Shown here piece after piece: positions 33,971 through 44,602 of a stretch of 64,000 nucleotides of DNA. A program made the position numbers and the translations under genes. The DNA is from Sanguinoderma infundibulare (Eukaryota > Basidiomycota > Agaricomycetes > Polyporales > Polyporaceae). Under the pieces are notes generated by a model that saw only the letters and a program-made list of their open reading frames with translations, had not been told where the DNA came from and made no database searches. The stretch is taken from assembly GCA_032821775.1 (NCBI GenBank), contig JAVLRN010000001.1:3596001-3660000 (forward strand), read 5' to 3'. How positions within the stretch are numbered: position 1 is the stretch's first letter; every line of letters begins with the position of its first letter.

Positions 33971-36900
33971 ATGGTCAGCAACCCGGTGTGCGGACGTGCT
34001 GGTATGCGTTGGCTCAACGGCGATCTGTAGGCTCCCTCGAAGAAGGCGGGCAAGAAGGGTGCCGCCGCGGCCGCGCCCAAGAAAGGCGGAGCGAACAAGG
34101 TCGCTAAGGTACGTCGCTGCTGTGCACGGATCCCGCTGGTTCTCGTGTCGTGCTGAGAGACGGTGTGTGTGTGTGTGTGGACTTTAGGCCGACTGGAAGG
34201 AGGGCTTCAAGAAGAAGCAGGTCGGCGTGTCCGACATGACGCTCCTGACCACGATCACGAACGAGAGCATCAACGAGAACCTCGAGAAACGGTGGAAGAA
34301 CGCCGAGATCTACACGTACATCGGCGCGGTGCTCATCTCCGTCAACCCCTTCCGAGGTGCGCCATCTTTACCTCCTCTCCCCTTATGCGTGTTTAGACCG
34401 TGGCGGTGACGATCCATCCGCCCCATTCGTGCCCGCTTGTTGTCTCTATCTCCGTCCGTCCGTGCCCGGGATAGATCTGGGCATCTACACGGACGAGGTG
34501 CTGCAGAAGTACAAGGGCAAGAACAGGCTGGAGGTGCCCCCGCACGTGTTCGGGATCGCGGAGAGCGCGTACTACAACATGAACGCGTACCACGAGAACC
34601 AGTGCGTCATCATCTCGGGCGAGTCGGGCGCGGGCAAGACCGAGGCCGCGAAGCGCATCATGCAGTACATCGCTGCCGTCTCGGGGGGCCAGGACAGCAG
34701 CATCCAGGAGATCAAGGACATGGTGCTCGCCACGAACCCGCTCCTGGAGAGTTTCGGGTGCGCGAAGACGCTGAGGAATAACAACTCCAGTCGACATGTG
34801 CGTAGTCGGCGTGACCGGTGCCGGACGAGTCTCTTATGTTTGTGCAGGGCAAATACCTCGAGATCATGTTCAACGACCACGGAGAGCCGATTGGTGCGCA
34901 GATCACGAACTACCTCCTGGAGAAGGGTCGTGTGGTGGGCCAAGTAGAGAACGAGCGGAATTTCCACATATTCTACCAGTTCACGAAGGCCGCATCCGAT
35001 GAGCAGCGAGGTAGGCTTTGTATTCTATGTAGTTAAATATGTTTGTTGATTTCATGTTTTAGAGGCGTATGGGCTACAGGGTCCAGAAGCGTACGCATAC
35101 ACGAGTCTTAGCAATTGTCTGGATGTTGCCGGCATCGACGACACGCACGACTTTGCGGAGACCATCGTAAGAGATTTCACCGTCTGCATACGTTTAATGG
35201 TTTTACTGACTGCCTGCAGAAAGCGATGCAAGTCATCGGCTTGAGCGACTACGAACAAGGTGAAATCTTCCGGATGCTCGCGGTGATTCTTTGGCTGGGG
35301 AACGTCCAGTACGCGGAGAAAGATGACGGAAACGCCGACATCGCGGACACTAGTGTTACGGAGTTCGTGGGGTACCTGCTCGAGGTGGATGCTGCTCAGG
35401 TGCAGAAGGCCATGACCATTCGGACAATGGAGACACAGCGTGGCGGTCGTCGTGGCTCTGTGTACGATGTGCCCTTGAACCCCGCGCAGGCCGGTGCAGG
35501 TCGCGATGCTTTGGCCAAAGCTATTTACAACAACCTGTTCGAGTGGATCGTGTCCAAGATCAACGTCTCGATGAAGGCTCGTCAGGCCACTGCCCAACTG
35601 ATCGGCATTCTCGTACGTCATAGGTTGACCACATGTCAGGATGTCGCTAACCCTTGGCACAGGATATCTTCGGTTTCGAGATCTTCGAGGTCAGCTTGAC
35701 AGATCATATTCCTATTTGATTTCTCACACAGCGTTCTTTCGCAGGACAACTCATTCGAGCAACTCTGCATCAACTATGTCAACGAGAAGCTGCAGCAGAT
35801 CTTCATCGAGCTCACCCTCAAGACTGAGCAGGAGGAGTACGTCCGCGAACAGATCAAGTGGACGCCGATCAAGTACTTCAACAACAAGATCGTGTGCGAC
35901 CTCATCGAGGAACGCCGTCCCCCTGGTATCTTTGCGGCCCTCAACGATGCCTGTGCCACTGCCCACGCCGACCCTGCGGCAGCCGACAACTCGTTCGTCC
36001 AGCGTACGGCCGCACTCGCGAGCAACGCGCACTTCGAGGCTCGCGGCGCGCAGTTCTTGGTCAAGCACTACGCCGGTGACGTGATGTACAACATCTCTGG
36101 CATGACGGATAAGAACAAGGACGTGCTCGTCAAGGATCTGTTGGACCTCATCGGCACCAGTGGCAACCAGTTCCTGCAGGGCCTCTTCCCCGATCGTCCA
36201 GACCCCAACAGCAAGAAGCGGCCGCCCACCGCCAGCGACAGGATTAAGGTTTGTCGTTAACCACACGACGTTCTTTGGCGTTTCGCAGACATTTTTTTGC
36301 TGCAGTCCTCTGCCGGGGCGCTGGTCGAGAACCTCATGCGCGCGCAGCCGTCGTACATCCGCACGATCAAGCCGAACCAGAACCGTAGCGCGAGCGAGTA
36401 CGACACCAAGGCGGTCCTGCACCAGGTCAAATACCTTGGGCTCCAAGAGAACATCCGCGTCCGCCGTGCAGGGTTCGCGTACCGCAATACGTTCGAAAAG
36501 ATGGTCGAGCGCTTCTACTTGCTGTCTCCGGCGACGTCGTACGCTGGCGACTACATCTGGCACGGCGACTCGAAGTCGGGTTGCGAGCGGATCTTGACCG
36601 ACACGGGCATCGCGCGTGAAGAGTGGCAGATGGGTGTCACGAAGGCGTTCATCAAGAACCCCGAGACGGTACGCTTTCCACAACTGCTTTGCCGTATTTG
36701 TGTGAACGCGACGACTCATGGGTATGCAGCTCTTCGCACTGGAGACGATGCGTGATCGCTATTGGCACAACATGGCCGGCCGTATCCAGCGTGCGTGGCG
36801 CAACTATATGCGCTATAAGCACGAGTGCGCCCGTAGGATACAGCGCTTCTGGAAGAACAACAAGGAGGGCATCGAGTACGCCAAGATCCGTGACTACGGC

Positions 36901-38794
36901 CACCAGGTCCTCGCGAGCAGGAAGGAGCGCAGGCGATTCAGTTTGCTCGGGTACCGTCGCTTCATGGGAGACTATCTGGACATCAACGGCAAGAGCGCAT
37001 TTGGCGAGGAGCTCATTGAGACTTGTAGCCTCGGAAGTAAGTGTACACGACTATTCTGTCTCTTTCATGGACTCATGGATGGACGTTACGCAGGGGACAA
37101 TGTCACGTTTAGCTGCCGTGGACAAATTCTTGTCTCGAAGCTTGGTCGTTCAAGTAAACCCAGCCCGCGTTTCCTCATTGTGGTATGTCTCGGCGGAATG
37201 GATGATTTCTGATGCCTAAAATTGTCATCGCAGACCGAAAAAGCTTTCTACATCGCTGTTATGAACTCGAAGGATGGCCAGACGACTACCACTCTGGAAC
37301 GGAAGATCAACCTCGTGACGGTCAAGAGCGTCTCGATGTCGAACCTGAGAGACGATTGGCTGGTACTCCTCATGACATTTTTTTGTATTACATGCATGGC
37401 TGACGTCTTGGCAAGGCTCTTAACTTGGGTCCCACCGACGAGGGCGACCCGATCCTCAGTTGCGTTTTCAAGACCGAGTTGATTACCCACATGCTTCGCT
37501 TGACCCAAGGAGGCATCGATATTCTCATCGGTCAGACGTGAGCCTATAGTCCTTTTATGCATGGAGCCATAATCCAATCCGTTTGCAGTGTGGAATTCAA
37601 CAAGAAGAAAGAGAAGAAGGCGCAAATCAAGTTCGTCAAGGACGAGACTGTTCCTAGAAACGATACCTACAAGAGCCACACGGTTCATGTCCCTTCCGGC
37701 GAGCCTCCTTCAAGCCACTCACGTCCAGTGCCGAAGAAGAAAGAGGGCGTCGTACGGCCGATCACACAAGGCAAGCTCCTTCGGAAAGGTGGCCCGTCAG
37801 CCGTGAGCAGACACACTGTGACGTCCCGTGTTCGCCCTCTCATGCTTGCTTCTCTCCAGAAACCTGCTGCTTCCCGGCCAAAGCCTGCAGCGCAGCCATT
37901 GCCCGGGAAGTCCGCCGTCGCACCAACACCCAAGCCGCCAGCGTCCGCAGCCGCGTCGAGAACGTCGTCCTCGGCACCCCGCGCTCCGCCGCCACCGCCA
38001 ACCCGCGCCCACGCCCCGCCGCCCCCTCCGCCGCCCGAGCCCGACGTGGAGCAGTACAAGGCAAGGTACGCGTTCGAGGGCCAAGAGGGCGAGATGACGC
38101 TGAAGAAGGACGACCTCGTCGAGCTCGTCGAGAAGGACGACAACGGCTGGTGGCTCGTCAGGAAGGCCGGCGCCGAGGGCTGGGCGCCGTCCAACTACCT
38201 CGAGCTCGTCCCGCCCAGGCCCAAGGCCGCCGCGCCCCCTCCGCCGCCCCCTCCGCCCCCACCAGCGGCGGCAGCCAAGCGTGCGACGCCTGTGCCACCT
38301 CCAGCCCCTGCGGCGCCGAAGGCGGGGCTCAAGTCCGTCCTGGCCGACCCTTCAGCCAGGCCCGTCGCGGTCTTCCCGGGCATGGCGGCGGCGAACGGCT
38401 CCGCCGCCCCTTGGAAGCGCACCGCGTCCGCAGCGGACTCGTCGACCGACATCACCCCCGCGGCGTCAAGACCCGGGAGCGCAGCCGCTCCGAAACCGCC
38501 GCTCGCCAGCAAGCCCAAGCCCGGTCCACCCGTGGCCGCCAAGCCGTCTGCGGGCGCCCCGCCGCCCAAGGTCGGCGCGAAGCCCCCAGTGCCGATTGCG
38601 CCACGTCCGGGCGTGGCTGCGCCCAAGCCCAAGGCTGGAGGTGTCGGGAAGCCGTCAGCCGTCGGTGGCCAGATGGATCTCGCTGCAGCAGTAAGTATCC
38701 TCTTGTTCGCTCATGGTTAGTTTGTGTGAATGGATGCTGAACGCCCTCCTCGCAGCTGGCCAAGCGTGCACAACGCATCGCAGAGGATCAGTGA
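33971..38794 (+). CDS. MYO1: class I myosin (actin-based motor with TH1 and SH3 domains)
   Basis: Motor of cortical actin patches, needed for endocytosis and polar growth. The start at 33971 (MVSNP) is followed by a 45-bp intron and a Lys/Ala-rich leader. Motor motifs are P-loop [13 protein letters not shown], switch I NNNSSRHGKY, switch [10 protein letters not shown], the actin-binding region [15 protein letters not shown], and the TEDS-rule serine in [15 protein letters not shown] (phosphorylatable). IQ motifs follow ([23 protein letters not shown]). Then come a basic TH1 tail (membrane binding), a Pro-rich stretch, the SH3 domain [19 protein letters not shown]...[19 protein letters not shown] at about 38060-38205, and a second Pro/Ala-rich tail. 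It ends [18 protein letters not shown], stop 38792-38794. About 15 introns. The acidic Arp2/3-binding end usual in fungal myosin-I is not visible. Confidence 0.93.
34163..34178. repeat. (GT)8 dinucleotide repeat in myosin-I intron
   Basis: A perfect GT microsatellite just before the acceptor of the intron preceding [11 protein letters not shown]. Confidence 0.85.
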
Positions 38795-39390
38795 GAACGG
38801 ACTCGCGGACTATGACTGATGCCGGAATGATATCACAGCTTTTCACAGTCAACCTGTACGAAACGGCCGCTTGGGTACGTAGAACGCAAGCGGGTCGATC
38901 ATCTCATGACATTCATGGTGCTGTACATATATGTGTATGGAATAAGGCAGGCCTAGCTGATACCTATATGCGATGTGTGTGTATGCTCGAGAGAATTAGA
39001 TGGATTCATGTAGAGAAGAAGCGTGCGCCGTTACTACTATAGACGATAGACAAATGGTGGGTGGTGCATGCTTGCGCGCTTGTACGTCTGTGTGCGGGGT
39101 AATGAGCGAGAAAAGGAGCGAGCGAACGAACGAGATGATGCGGCACTCGGCGAGCATGGGGTATGTGGTCGTGATTCTGGTCCAGAAACGATGGGCAGTT
39201 AGTGGCCAGTGGCAGGTTGAGGTATCAGTGGGTGCAGGAAGTGGAAAGGGCCAGGGCATTTCTACAGCGAGACGGTGAGTTCATGACATGTGTGGCGGAT
39301 GGCATGTAGCGGTCGTCAACAACAGCGAGCGGAGAGCAATGCGAGTCCGGGACGGGCAAATCGACGAGGAGGAAAACGACATGACGACAC
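38795..39390. other. convergent intergenic region, nothing recognised
   Basis: 3' flanks of myosin-I (+) and the Ser/Pro-rich gene (-). Only short frames without domain features. Confidence 0.5.
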
Positions 39391-41553
39391 TCAAGTAGAC
39401 GGCGTGATCGTAATCGGCGGTAAAGGCGGAGGGGTGTCGGGCTCGATCAACGACGCCTCGACTTCGTCCTCGCTCCCGAGCCCGTCGTCGCTGTCCGGCA
39501 CGGCTACCCGCGATGGCGTCAAGGGGCGGGAGCCCGCGAAGCTCGAGTCTGCGTCGGCGCCGAAGGTGGAGCGCGTTTCGGCGACGTCGTCGTCGCCGCG
39601 CCATGTCCGCACTTCCTCTGCGGTGAGAACCTTTGCGCCGCCCTTTCCTGTGCCCACGAAGTCTTCTGGCGTCGACTCGAGGGCGCGGCGTCCGGACTCG
39701 AGCAGGGTGTCAATCATGGACCTCACGCGGCCGTATGCTTTATCCGCTTTGCCTTCTAGGAGCCCGGAGTTCTCCTCGCCCTCTTCGTCTTCTTCATCAT
39801 CGTCGTCTTCCTCGTCCGACAGGTCGGCGGGGGTTAATGAAGACTTCATGGCGCGGTAAGCAGGCGGCGGTAAGATGAGCCGCGACTCGCGCAGCTTTCG
39901 CCGGAGTTCGCGGATTTCCTTGGCCTGTCTGTTCTTCGTGGCCTCTAATGTTGCGTTGATGGCGAGCAGGGAGCGGTTCGTGATCTCGAGGTCTGCGATC
40001 TGAGAAGTGGGGAATACGACATCAAATTTCAAATCGAAGTCGTAACCCGAGACGGTTGGAAGGACGGAAAATGCGAAAGGAAATTGGTGGATATATGCGC
40101 GATGAAAACACATACCTTGCGATTGGACTTCGCCGCCGCCTTCATCTTCCGCTCCTCGTCCTCGCCATCCGTGTCCTGATGGTGCCCGTCCCCGTCCCCG
40201 TCCGAGAAGTCCGCTTCGCTCGTCGACGGCTCACGGCTCATGGGCTCCGTGCGAATGCCAAGGCCGTCGATGCTCCGTCGCGGCTGCGACGACTTGCTGC
40301 CTTGGCGTACGTGCCCGTTGCTGCTGCCGTTGACGTGCGAATGCAGGGTCGGTGCCGTACTCCGGCTCCGGTTCGTGTCGTGGGTCTCATAGGACCCCGA
40401 TGACCGAGAGGCCGACGACCGCGAAGAGAACGAGACGGCTGATGTCGGTGGGGACTGTGGTGGGAGAGGGATAGCAGCAGGATCGACCCTGGCCCCGCAC
40501 TTGCGGGGCCCGCCATAATTGACGGCCATGTCGTCGTTGGGAACGAAGGACTGGAACGCCTTGGGGAGAGGCTGGAACGACTGGTGCTTTGTATCCCGTA
40601 CGCTTCCAAACCGGTCAGAATGCGCGTCCGTGTCACGAGCGGTCGCAAAGCGCATATGAGGACCTGACGGGGATGAAGTCGTCGAGGACGGGACCGAGTG
40701 GCTGGGCATCATTGGTGGAGAGAGGGACAGGTTCGAGATGGACGGGACGCGCGCGGGGCGGTTCGCAAGTCGCGGGGAAGAAGGCAGCGAGGGCGGGCTA
40801 TGCACGCCATGTCCAGCGACTTTGGAGACCTTCGCCTTGACGCGCACGCCGACGTTTGACTGCGAAGATGAGGGCACGTTCTCATCAGGATGGGATGATA
40901 GTGCGAGAGGAGAACGGGCAGGGGACGAGCAGATACTTCCTTCCGTGTGTACGGGGGAGGTCGGGAAGTTGGACGACGCGCTTCCTCTCCGGGGACGGGT
41001 GAACGAGGAGGCTGAGGCATGGGCTGCGGTCAACGCTCGTTGTCGAGACTCGGGTAATGGCGACGTCGAGTTATTGCCATTCGTACGTGCCGTCAGGCGT
41101 GCCCTGACCTGTGGTGCTGCTGTTGTTCCTGAGGACGCATTGGGGGTGCGGCCGTTGGATGGTTTGAATGGGGATGGGGCGCGATTATGGATGGGGCTTC
41201 GGACGGGGGGCGTAGTGGATGCGGGTTTGCGTGTCTGGATCGTAGCACTACTGTTCACCTTGGCTCTTGGCCGGGTGGGTGGTGGCGAGAGGGATGTTGG
41301 TTGGGACTTGAACGGGGATTCGGGGCGTGTTCGATCGACGCGCACAGTGACCTGGAAAGTAGCCTAAGCATCACCTACGGTTGCCCGATGATTCTGCAGA
41401 GCTAACCTTCGGTTTGAGCCGGCCTTCCATGAGACCAGGGGGCTGAAGGGGGGGTCGAGTGGGGGGATGGGGAAGGGGGGATGGCAACGGAGAGTTGGGA
41501 GAGATGGAGGTCAAACGTCGGCTAAGAGGTCTTCGGGCGGCCACATCCGTCAT
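39391..41553 (-). CDS. Ser/Pro-rich protein with a conserved C-terminal coiled coil, function unknown
   Basis: Three exons. Exon 1 from 41553 (MTDVAARRPLSRRLTSISP) ends GRLKPK. A 55-bp intron (GTTAGC...TTCCAG) leads to VTVRVDRTRPESPF. A disordered Ser/Pro/Thr-rich region of about 380 residues follows, rich in SP sites typical of kinase targets. After HHQDTDGEDEERKMKAAAK a second intron joins to the coiled coil IADLEITNRSLLAINATLE and KEIRELRRKLRESRLILPP. It continues with an acidic block (DLSDEEDDDDEEDEEGEE) and ends PPLPPITITPST with the stop at 39391. The helix with NRSLLAIN and RELRRKLRESR looks conserved-domain-like, but I cannot name the family. It could be a cytoskeletal or nuclear scaffold; this is a guess from composition. 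Confidence 0.68.
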
Positions 41554-41679
41554 TTTCCCGAACTGCCTCTTTCGGAAGGTCCACTGAACTCATCAACTTA
41601 AGCGAGTCTCGGCTAGTCCTAGGGACATGTTCTGCTACTACTTCTTCCAACCACACTTTTATCTTCGTTTGCCCTCCCG

Positions 41680-42598
41680 CTAGTGCTGCGAAACGAGCCC
41701 CTTCTTCGCCAGCACATCCTCAACCACCTTCTCGACCAGATCACGCAGCGGACCGCCACCGCCGCCCAATGCAGCATGCACGCTCTTCTCAACGAATTTG
41801 CCGACCATGTCCACCTCGATATTCACCTTCGCCCCAACCGGCTTCCTGCTAAGCGTTATCTTCTCCTGCGTGTGTTTGATAAGCATAACCCCGAACGTCC
41901 GCCGTGCATCGTCCACGGCCGTCAGCGTCAGCGACGTCCCGTCGATGGCTACGTAACCCTTGGGTATGAGGTACGGCAGCAGCGACGGGCGTTCCGGAGT
42001 CGGCTCGGGCAGCTCGAAGAGCAGCCGCAGCGAGTCCCCGTCCGGCGTCCTGTCAATCAGCGTCGCAGTCGTGTCGACATGGGCCTATTCGAGGTCTCAT
42101 CAGCCTCACATTCCACAGCGGTCTGGCCGACTATGACGCACGCACCTGCACAAAGTGCCCCCCGAACCGGACGTGCGCGCCCATCGCCCTCTCCAGATTC
42201 ACTTGGTCGCCGACCTTGCGCTCGCCTGGCAAACGGGCACGGCGCGCTCAGCCACATACGCAGGTGATTGTCGCTTCGGGAGAGACGCACCGAGGTCGGT
42301 CCTGTCCAGGGTCTCGTTCGCGAGCCAGACCGTGAACCACCCGCCCCGCTCCTCCTTGTGAAACCCGACGACGGTCAGGCACGCGCCGTTGACCGCTATC
42401 GAGTCCCCGATGTGGCAGTCGCCCAGGATCGCCGCAGAGTCCCCGATCGTGAGCGTGCACCCGCCCGCATCGAGCGCGATGTCGGTCACGGTGCCGAGGT
42501 GCTCGATCTGTCAAGAGATGCAATTCGCGCTGGGGGTCAACCGGAGAATGACGATGCGTGCTCTGTGGCATACCAGACCTGTGAACATCTTGTTGATG
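41680..42598 (-). CDS. RIB5: riboflavin synthase alpha chain
   Basis: Catalyses dismutation of two 6,7-dimethyl-8-ribityllumazine molecules into riboflavin and the pyrimidine donor, the last step of vitamin B2 synthesis. Two lumazine-binding barrels are visible. The N-barrel starts MFTGL-IEHLGTVTDI (start 42598; a first intron follows the fifth codon) and includes GDSIAVNGACLTVV, FTVWLANETLDRTDLG, and AMGAHVRFGGHFVQAHVDTTA at the barrel switch. The C-barrel includes YVAIDGTSLTLTAVDDA, FGVMLIKHTQEKITL and VGAKVNIEVDMVGKFVEK. The end is DVLAKKGLVSQH with the stop at 41680. Three or four exons with introns of 50-60 bp. Conserved motifs are intact. The gene is divergent from the small gene at 42746, with 147 bp between start codons. 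Confidence 0.94.
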
Positions 42599-42745
42599 AT
42601 GTTCAACCTGAAATTTGTGAGAGATTCGTGGAAACAGGGGAGACGAGAACAAGCTGACTCGGAACGAGGCCCTTCAGTGGCCCTTCGCGGCTATGCGAGA
42701 CGCGTGCCGCCCCGATCGTCTTTGCTCCTCACCACCATCATCCCC

Positions 42746-43065
42746 ATGTCTCAGACACCAAAACCGTCCCCGGAGTCCACACAGAAACAGCCGGAGTTCA
42801 GGTTCCGTACCAAGCCCGTTGGTGAGAGGTCCATATGGGAGTCGTGGGCCGGTGCGTCTCATTTTCTCTCTGCTCTTAGTTTCAGATTGTCTCAGTCCCC
42901 ACTCCAGTGCTGCCTGCAAAGTCGCGCTTGCGCATCTCCCTCGCGATCACGGCCTTTGCTGCCGCAGGCATATGGGCCTCCGACCAGTTGGAGAAAGCAT
43001 TACCTGCACCCAATGACGCGGTCAAGACATCCAAGACATCGCCCCCATCCCCAAGCTCCTCTTGA
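42746..43065 (+). CDS. small single-pass membrane protein, probably mitochondrial
   Basis: Two exons. Exon 1 from 42746 (MSQTPKPSPESTQKQPEFRF) reaches GERSIWESWA. A roughly 57-bp intron (GTGCGT...CTCCAG) joins to VLPAKSRLRISLAITAFAAAGIWASDQ, one predicted transmembrane helix preceded by basic residues. The end is Pro/Ser-rich, with the stop at 43063-43065. About 87 aa in total. The small size, the single helix near a basic patch and the sharing of a short bidirectional promoter with riboflavin synthase suggest a conserved organellar micro-protein. No family name can be given. Confidence 0.65.
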
Positions 43066-43183
43066 TCACGCCTCTCCCCATAACTGGAATCCACAAAACG
43101 ATTGTGAGGTAGCGTTGAGCTAGAAATACAGCAATGTGCGGATAGTACAATGTGCATGCCCGTCCAAATCCTCCGGATCATCG

Positions 43184-44308
43184 TCACTCAATCCCGCCAT
43201 ATACATCCTCAGGCATGGACACAGTCGAATGGGTGTCGCCTGACGGTTTCCCCTCCTTCACTGCCTGCGCACATCCTGGTTGAGGCGAAGCGCGCGGCGA
43301 AGACGTCTTCCGGGCATCCGTCCTCGTTGGAGGCGAAAGCAAACTCGCATCCGTCTTCAGAGTCTTGACGCTGTCGATGCGACCTAGCCCTAATCCGATT
43401 CCGACCCCAGCGATACCAGCGTTCGACCCAGGGTGTTGGTGTCTTGACACCGACGTGCGTCTCGCCAACCGCTGGTCCTGCTGCTCTCCGCGTCCTCTCT
43501 CGAGGGCCTTCGCTTGGGCCTCCCTCCTCGACGCGCTCCGGCCCAGTGCGACCTGAGGCGGTATCGGAGGAGTCAGGCCTTGCGACGGGGACGTCGAAGG
43601 CAGACGTTGGAGCATCGGGACGACCGGGACCGAAGGCATGGATGAGGGCAGCGACGTGAAGGACGGGTACCGCGCCAGCTCCGGGTCCTTGGCGAGGCGG
43701 AGCTCCCACTCGGCCCTCTCCCAGTCGGGCACGAGCTCCTCCTCAATCTCCTTCTTGCGCTTGCGCCAGAGGAGGTGGCGCACGAAGCGCGACCACTGGT
43801 CGAAGAAGACGGCCAGGAGGAGGACGGCGGCGACGGCGCTGAAGGCGATGACGGCGACGCCGATGATCTTCCACTCGCTCGTGCTGGAGGCTGCGGTGGA
43901 GTTTGACACTTGCGTGAAGGTCGGAGATGCAGAAGGAGAGATGGTGCCGGTGGTGGAGTGGGACGCAGGGGCGGAGGTCGCATATACGCTGAGAGCGGTC
44001 TGGGAGGCGTAGGTAATCGTGTCTGTGGTCGAATCCGAGGCGACGGTTTTCTTCCTGCTGCTAGTGGACTCCGAGAACACGGAAGGAACAAAGAAGGTAG
44101 TGGGACTTGAAGCTGTTGCTGTTGCTGTCGACGTCGTTTGCGTGCTGAGAGTGCTGCCTTCCAGACCCTGCAGTAAGCCTAAGCCATCGGGCAGGTCGTG
44201 TCTATCCCCGGCAGAGAGACCGAACTGGTGAAATGCGAGGCGTCTCGTTGCAAGAGCGAGAGATGCGTTGATCAGGCCGGAAAGACAGAAGAGGACGAGG
44301 AGCCGCAT
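43184..44308 (-). CDS. signal-anchored Ser/Thr-rich single-pass plasma-membrane protein
   Basis: Intronless, 374 aa. Signal peptide MRLLVLFCLSGLINASLALA. An ectodomain of about 120 residues is rich in Ser/Thr (STLSTQTTSTATATASSP) and so likely O-mannosylated. A single transmembrane helix IIGVAVIAFSAVAAVLLLAVFF is followed by basic residues (RHLLWRKRKKE). The cytosolic tail has EEELVPDWERAEWELRLAKDPEL and a Ser/Pro/Arg-rich end (stop 43184). This layout is that of mucin-like wall-stress sensors (Mid2/Wsc style) but lacks the Cys-rich WSC module, so homology is not claimed. The sequence downstream of the TM is lineage-specific. Confidence 0.68.
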   Translation of the reverse strand: MRLLVLFCLSGLINASLALATRRLAFHQFGLSAGDRHDLPDGLGLLQGLEGSTLSTQTTSTATATASSPTTFFVPSVFSESTSSRKKTVASDSTTDTITYASQTALSVYATSAPASHSTTGTISPSASPTFTQVSNSTAASSTSEWKIIGVAVIAFSAVAAVLLLAVFFDQWSRFVRHLLWRKRKKEIEEELVPDWERAEWELRLAKDPELARYPSFTSLPSSMPSVPVVPMLQRLPSTSPSQGLTPPIPPQVALGRSASRREAQAKALERGRGEQQDQRLARRTSVSRHQHPGSNAGIAGVGIGLGLGRIDSVKTLKTDASLLSPPTRTDARKTSSPRASPQPGCAQAVKEGKPSGDTHSTVSMPEDVYGGIE

Positions 44309-44602
44309 AGTGTGTTGCGTCGCAAGAATTCATAAACAAGTAGATCCAATGATGGGCCTCTCACAGAGGTGCGCCCGGCTGGCGAGAAGTCTTGATATCC
44401 AAAGAGCGCGGTCTTGCGTTTTGACGATAGCTTGTTGCGGTCGACAGCAGCCAGCCTGCAGGTCCTGGCGAAGGAGGAGGGTGAGACGTTGCCGTTCAAC
44501 GCGAACCTCCGCGGGCGCGAGGGGGGTCGCAGTGTGTGCACGTGTTTGTCGTCACCTGCGTGCAGATCTCGATCCATTTTCGCTGCTCTCTGCTTGACCC
44601 CC

